Below, piece by piece: positions 7,300 to 9,551 of a stretch of 9,551 bases of DNA. Location: NCBI GenBank assembly GCA_964604045.1, contig CAZRXM010000041.1:1-9551 (forward strand), read 5' to 3'. The notes beneath the pieces were generated by a model. It saw nothing but the letters and a program-made list of their open reading frames with translations, made no database searches and was not told where the DNA came from. How positions within the stretch are numbered: the first letter of the stretch is position 1; each line of letters starts with the position of its first letter. The position numbers and the translations under genes were made by a program. This DNA is from DRVP01 sp964604045 (GTDB lineage: Archaea > Thermoproteota > Bathyarchaeia > Bathyarchaeales > Bathycorpusculaceae).

Positions 7300-8451
7300 T
7301 TACTGTCCTATCCCTATTGTGTTGCCAACGCCGCAAATAATAACCTTGTCGCCTTCCTTAGTTCTTTCCACTATAAGCTGCTTGATTCTCTCGATGGCCT
7401 TGTCCGCAGCCTCGAAAATTTCCCTTCTCATGGGCGAAACCGCGTCGCCGATATCCTCCTTAATTATCACCGCATTTATTGGTATGCGATATTTCAAAAT
7501 GGTTTCTTCAATCTTAAACTGGTCCACCCCCGGACCTCCGATGGCTGCGCCTACGCCGTCAGCTACCTCGCCAACCTCTTCGCCTTCAAGCTTTAGGGCA
7601 GCGTCAATCATTATTATGTTGGCAATTTTGCCTTCGTTTTCCTCTATAATCGTTTTAATAGCGTCTCCGGGCTTGCCCACATTTCCACCGGGCCCTTCGG
7701 CTTTTATGACGTAGGCTGTTCTCCCCTCTATTGGAACAGTTGCAACAACGCAGTCTTTAGGAACCTTCCTAACCGGGTAACCGTGCATAAGCTTGGCGGC
7801 CACGAGGGCGCCGACGCCGTCGCCTATTGGCTGTCCATAGGCAAATGCCTTGAGGGCGCTGGCGTATGCTTCAGCCTCCCGCATTACAAGGGGCAGTATC
7901 ATTTGGATCTGCATTATAATGTAAAGGCTCAAAGTTTTCTTGCCAAGTAGAAAGTAGTGTCTTATAACCTTGTAAATGTAGTTTAGCACCATAGCAGCCT
8001 CAAGCGTGTTCTCCAAATTGTTTATCTGGGTTTCGTCGGCGGAGGGCGCCAAAAGCTTAACCTCATCCTTAAAACGGGTGTCCCGAACATCCAGAATGTG
8101 CTCAAGCTTCCATACAATTCCCACGGGGTCGAGGCTTTGGGGGTAGATGGTGAAATATTCTAGGAAACGGTCAACCCTTGGTGTGGGGTCTATTTGAGGC
8201 TTCCCAACCTCCTTGATGGCTTCTATGGCTATTCTCCGCCCCTCATCCCTCAAATACTTAAGCTTGTATAGGGAGCTTTCAATCTCGTTAAGCCATATGC
8301 GAAGCTGAATTCTCTGTCCGTAAAACATGGAAATGAGCATCATAATTATGAAGATAATCCACGCTATCTGGGAAAACAATTCACCCGGCACCTGAAACAG
8401 CCAGCTTTGCATCATAGCCAATGAAGCCAACAGCATAACTGTTATGTTCAC
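7300..8451 (-). CDS. DUF1512 family archaeal protein, membrane-anchored
   Basis: Matches, by recall of the family pattern, the archaeal DUF1512 group, whose function is unknown. From the preferred GTG start it has 383 residues. The N-terminus is hydrophobic, with one or two membrane helices (about residues 2-45), followed by FYGQRIQLRIWLNEIE and a charged helical region, so the bulk is probably cytoplasmic. The C-terminal half holds glycine-rich conserved-looking segments such as GYPVRKVPKDCVVATVPIEG, EGPGGNVGKPGDAI, GVGAAIGGPGVDQFKIEE, KEDIGDAVSPMRRE and the ending GVGNTIGIGQ. I choose GTG at 8451 because GGAAGGTGAT (8464-8455) provides a seven-base match to the 16S tail at good spacing. The open frame extends upstream to TTG at 8520 (406 residues), but that start has no ribosome-binding site and the extra region contains a TATA-like element. 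It is followed by the zinc-ribbon membrane gene. Confidence 0.78.
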   Translation of the reverse strand: MNITVMLLASLAMMQSWLFQVPGELFSQIAWIIFIIMMLISMFYGQRIQLRIWLNEIESSLYKLKYLRDEGRRIAIEAIKEVGKPQIDPTPRVDRFLEYFTIYPQSLDPVGIVWKLEHILDVRDTRFKDEVKLLAPSADETQINNLENTLEAAMVLNYIYKVIRHYFLLGKKTLSLYIIMQIQMILPLVMREAEAYASALKAFAYGQPIGDGVGALVAAKLMHGYPVRKVPKDCVVATVPIEGRTAYVIKAEGPGGNVGKPGDAIKTIIEENEGKIANIIMIDAALKLEGEEVGEVADGVGAAIGGPGVDQFKIEETILKYRIPINAVIIKEDIGDAVSPMRREIFEAADKAIERIKQLIVERTKEGDKVIICGVGNTIGIGQ

Positions 8452-8455
8452 TAAA

Positions 8456-8464
8456 TCACCTTCC
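8456..8464 (-). promoter_or_regulatory. Shine-Dalgarno site deciding the DUF1512 start
   Basis: On the minus strand GGAAGGTGA, followed by T, contains AGGTGAT, complementary to the usual archaeal 16S 3' end (GAUCACCUCC). Seven bases separate AGG from GTG at 8451. It lies inside the longer reading frame and argues that the frame's first 23 codons are not translated. Confidence 0.6.
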
Positions 8465-8483
8465 GTGAAACTAGCAAAATCTC

Positions 8484-8498
8484 GGTTATAAGCTTTAA
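8484..8498 (-). promoter_or_regulatory. Candidate TATA box for the DUF1512/zinc-ribbon unit
   Basis: On the minus strand AAAGCTTATAACC resembles an archaeal TATA element with a purine-rich flank. It predicts transcription start near 8465, just before the ribosome-binding site for GTG at 8451. This would make the pair a separate unit from the upstream permease gene. Support is by eye only. Confidence 0.4.
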
Positions 8499-8535
8499 GA
8501 TATTCCAAGTAAGTATGCAAAATCTAGACACTCGA

Positions 8536-9318
8536 CTAAATGCTCCGCAGGTTTTTCAAAATCATGTTCACGCTGGCCACCACAAGCATGCGGCGAACAC
8601 GAGGCTTAGGCTTCTGCTTAACAGTTTCCCACCTGTGTAGGCTCAAGCTGGGCGCCGGCGACGGCGCCTAAGCCGAGGCAGACGGCATACAATGTTTGGA
8701 CGTTTCCCGCTGCATGTGGTTAACAACGCCGGATATTACGTGAAAACCATGATGAACATGGAGGTGGGATTGCAAAGTGGATTGGAAAACCAAGCGCATG
8801 GCACATGACTGGAACTAGGACAACCCCGCCGCCTACTCCCAAAAGTCCAGAGGAAACTCCTCCAAGAAAGCTTAGAAAAAGCCCAGGAGCATCCGCTTTT
8901 TGAAAAGGGCTTTTTAAAAGCCGAGTCAAAAGTCGCTGAGGCTTTCATGGGCACCTCCTTTAAAGCTTTATGGGCCATCTGGAACGTTACCAGGATCAGG
9001 AAGACTTCAAAGATCAGCCAAAGCCACATCTTCACTAAGGGATAGCCGTAATAGCAGCGCCCACATATCCCCCTCAGGGGTTGTGGCACGTGCCAAAACA
9101 AGTCCAGACCTTACATAGATGCGTTTCTGCCTCAAATAGTTCGCCGAGGAAGCCAGCGAGGTGATTATGAGGGTTACCAGCTCGTGCCAACAGCCGCCAC
9201 GGGCTCAAAACCATAAAGAAGCGTCAACAAGGGAACGATGAAATTCCACCGTCGACGCCTGTTAATGCAGCAACCATGCTTACTAAAAGCCAAAAAGGGG
9301 TAAAAGCCACTCCCACAT
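8536..9318 (-). pseudogene. TauE/SafE-family permease gene with twelve one-base frame breaks
   Basis: In three-frame reading the minus strand encodes a complete TauE/SafE-type membrane permease, a family linked to export or uptake of sulfite and other organosulfur or organic anions. Start ATG at 9318 has GAGG (9329-9326) seven bases upstream; the stop is TAG at 8538-8536. Pieces in order: MWEWLLPLFG, then VSMVAALTGVDGG, IVPLLTLLYGFEPVAAVG, TLIITSLASSANYLRQKR, GYVGAAITAIP, LVKMWLWLIFEVFLILV, a charged linker, GLLGVGGGVVLVPVMCHA, TSMFIMVF, GVVNHMQ, TLYAVCLGLGAVAGAQL, YTGGKLLSRSLSLVFAAC and VASVNMILKNLRSI. The two GVxGG...VPL/VPV halves are the internal repeat of the family. Breaks fall near 9286, 9242, 9180, 9072, 9037, two in 8897-8919, then 8767, 8742, 8706, 8644 and 8587, each one base short. 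Restoring them gives 795 bases, 264 residues, a normal family length. The first half has GVDGG where GVGGG is usual. It is either a decayed gene or an intact gene with sequence errors. Confidence 0.82.
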
Positions 9319-9376
9319 GCCGAAGCCTCAAACACGAAACTATGCGATGTAAAGTGACGAACAATCCACACTCTGC

Positions 9377-9387
9377 TATTTAAAATA
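9377..9387 (-). promoter_or_regulatory. Candidate TATA box for the TauE/SafE-like gene
   Basis: On the minus strand TATTTTAAATA lies about 60 bases before the ATG at 9318 and predicts transcription start near 9353. A promoter-like element and a well-placed ribosome-binding site remain in front of the broken frame. This fits a gene that is or was recently expressed. Confidence 0.4.
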
Positions 9388-9433
9388 CGCCGTGCACACG
9401 GATGAATCCGCCCAAAATCAACAGGTGAAATGG

Positions 9434-9551
9434 GGCTGCCGGCTTTCCCGGGTTCGCGTGGCCGAAGACCACACTACTGCCGGGAACGGAGCGCGGTTTA
9501 ACTTCCGAGTTCGGAATGGGATCGGGTGGGTCCCGCGCCCTATGGCCGGCA
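9434..9551 (-). rRNA. rrf: 5S ribosomal RNA (5' end cut by about three bases)
   Basis: On the minus strand the sequence holds the conserved 5S core: CCCGATCCCATTCCGAACTC then GGAAGTTAAACC (loop B/helix III region), followed by the helix IV hairpin GTGGTC-TTCG-GCCAC and helix V strands TTCCCGG and CCGGGAA. Helix II pairs GGCGCGG with CCGCGCT. Helix I pairs TGCCGGC at the window edge with GCCGGCA at 9443-9437. The 3' strand continues as GCC to 9434, so the gene probably begins with a further GGC just outside the window. About 118 of roughly 121 bases are present. No 16S or 23S sequence is next to it on the visible side, consistent with a separately transcribed 5S as in many TACK archaea. No strong terminator follows; a T4 run lies at 9417-9414. 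Confidence 0.93.

Noticed and set aside
8536..9318. Programmed frameshifting or transcript slippage rescuing the permease
   Set aside because: Twelve sites, several in runs of only two or three bases, are too many and too varied for known recoding. Sequence error or decay is simpler.
8720..9371. Three separate small membrane proteins read from short minus-strand frames (8720-8929, 8736-9101, 9174-9371)
   Set aside because: Each contains a different stretch of one TauE/SafE-like permease, and they join in order once single bases are restored. They are fragments, not independent genes.

Overview
The window looks like a piece of an archaeal chromosome of the TACK branch. The synthetases are archaeal/eukaryotic in type (PheRS alpha with N-terminal winged helices, a short ~560-residue PheRS beta, and TrpRS with the PSGPVHIGH and KMSAS signatures). 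The methionine aminopeptidase is type II, and a DUF1512 protein, an archaeal family, is present. The 5S rRNA has an archaeal look and no 16S or 23S gene lies beside it within the window. Candidatus Bathyarchaeia or a relative is my best guess; this is inference from gene content, not a phylogeny. Several genes appear to start with TTG or GTG, each supported by a Shine-Dalgarno match where one can be seen.

Layout. 1-3239 (minus strand): pheS-pheT, a two-gene operon overlapping by 10 bases, encoding both PheRS subunits. 3240-3501: a divergent intergenic region with promoter candidates for both sides. 3502-5213 (plus): trpS followed 11 bases later by a flavin-reductase-like FMN-binding protein. 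5225-5896 (minus): a UPF0173-type metallo-beta-lactamase-fold hydrolase, convergent with the previous gene. 5973-6869 (plus): type II methionine aminopeptidase, divergent from the hydrolase with two promoters facing each other. 6866-8451 (minus): a two-gene unit of a DUF1512 membrane-anchored protein and a small two-helix membrane protein with a zinc ribbon. 8536-9318 (minus): a TauE/SafE-family permease gene broken by twelve one-base losses. 9434-9551 (minus): 5S rRNA, cut at the window edge by about three bases.

How the genes fit together. Most of the window is translation and protein maturation: charging of Phe and Trp, N-terminal Met removal, and 5S rRNA. The flavin-binding protein and the hydrolase are metabolic genes with no evident link to translation. 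The DUF1512/zinc-ribbon pair is the only uncharacterised unit and the best candidate for new biology. The most striking signal is the permease region. Its twelve frame breaks all have the same sign, nearly all can be placed in short homopolymers, and start, stop and conserved motifs survive. That looks more like base-calling or assembly undercalling near a contig end than ordinary gene decay. I found no CRISPR array, transposon, tRNA or convincing new defence-type system.
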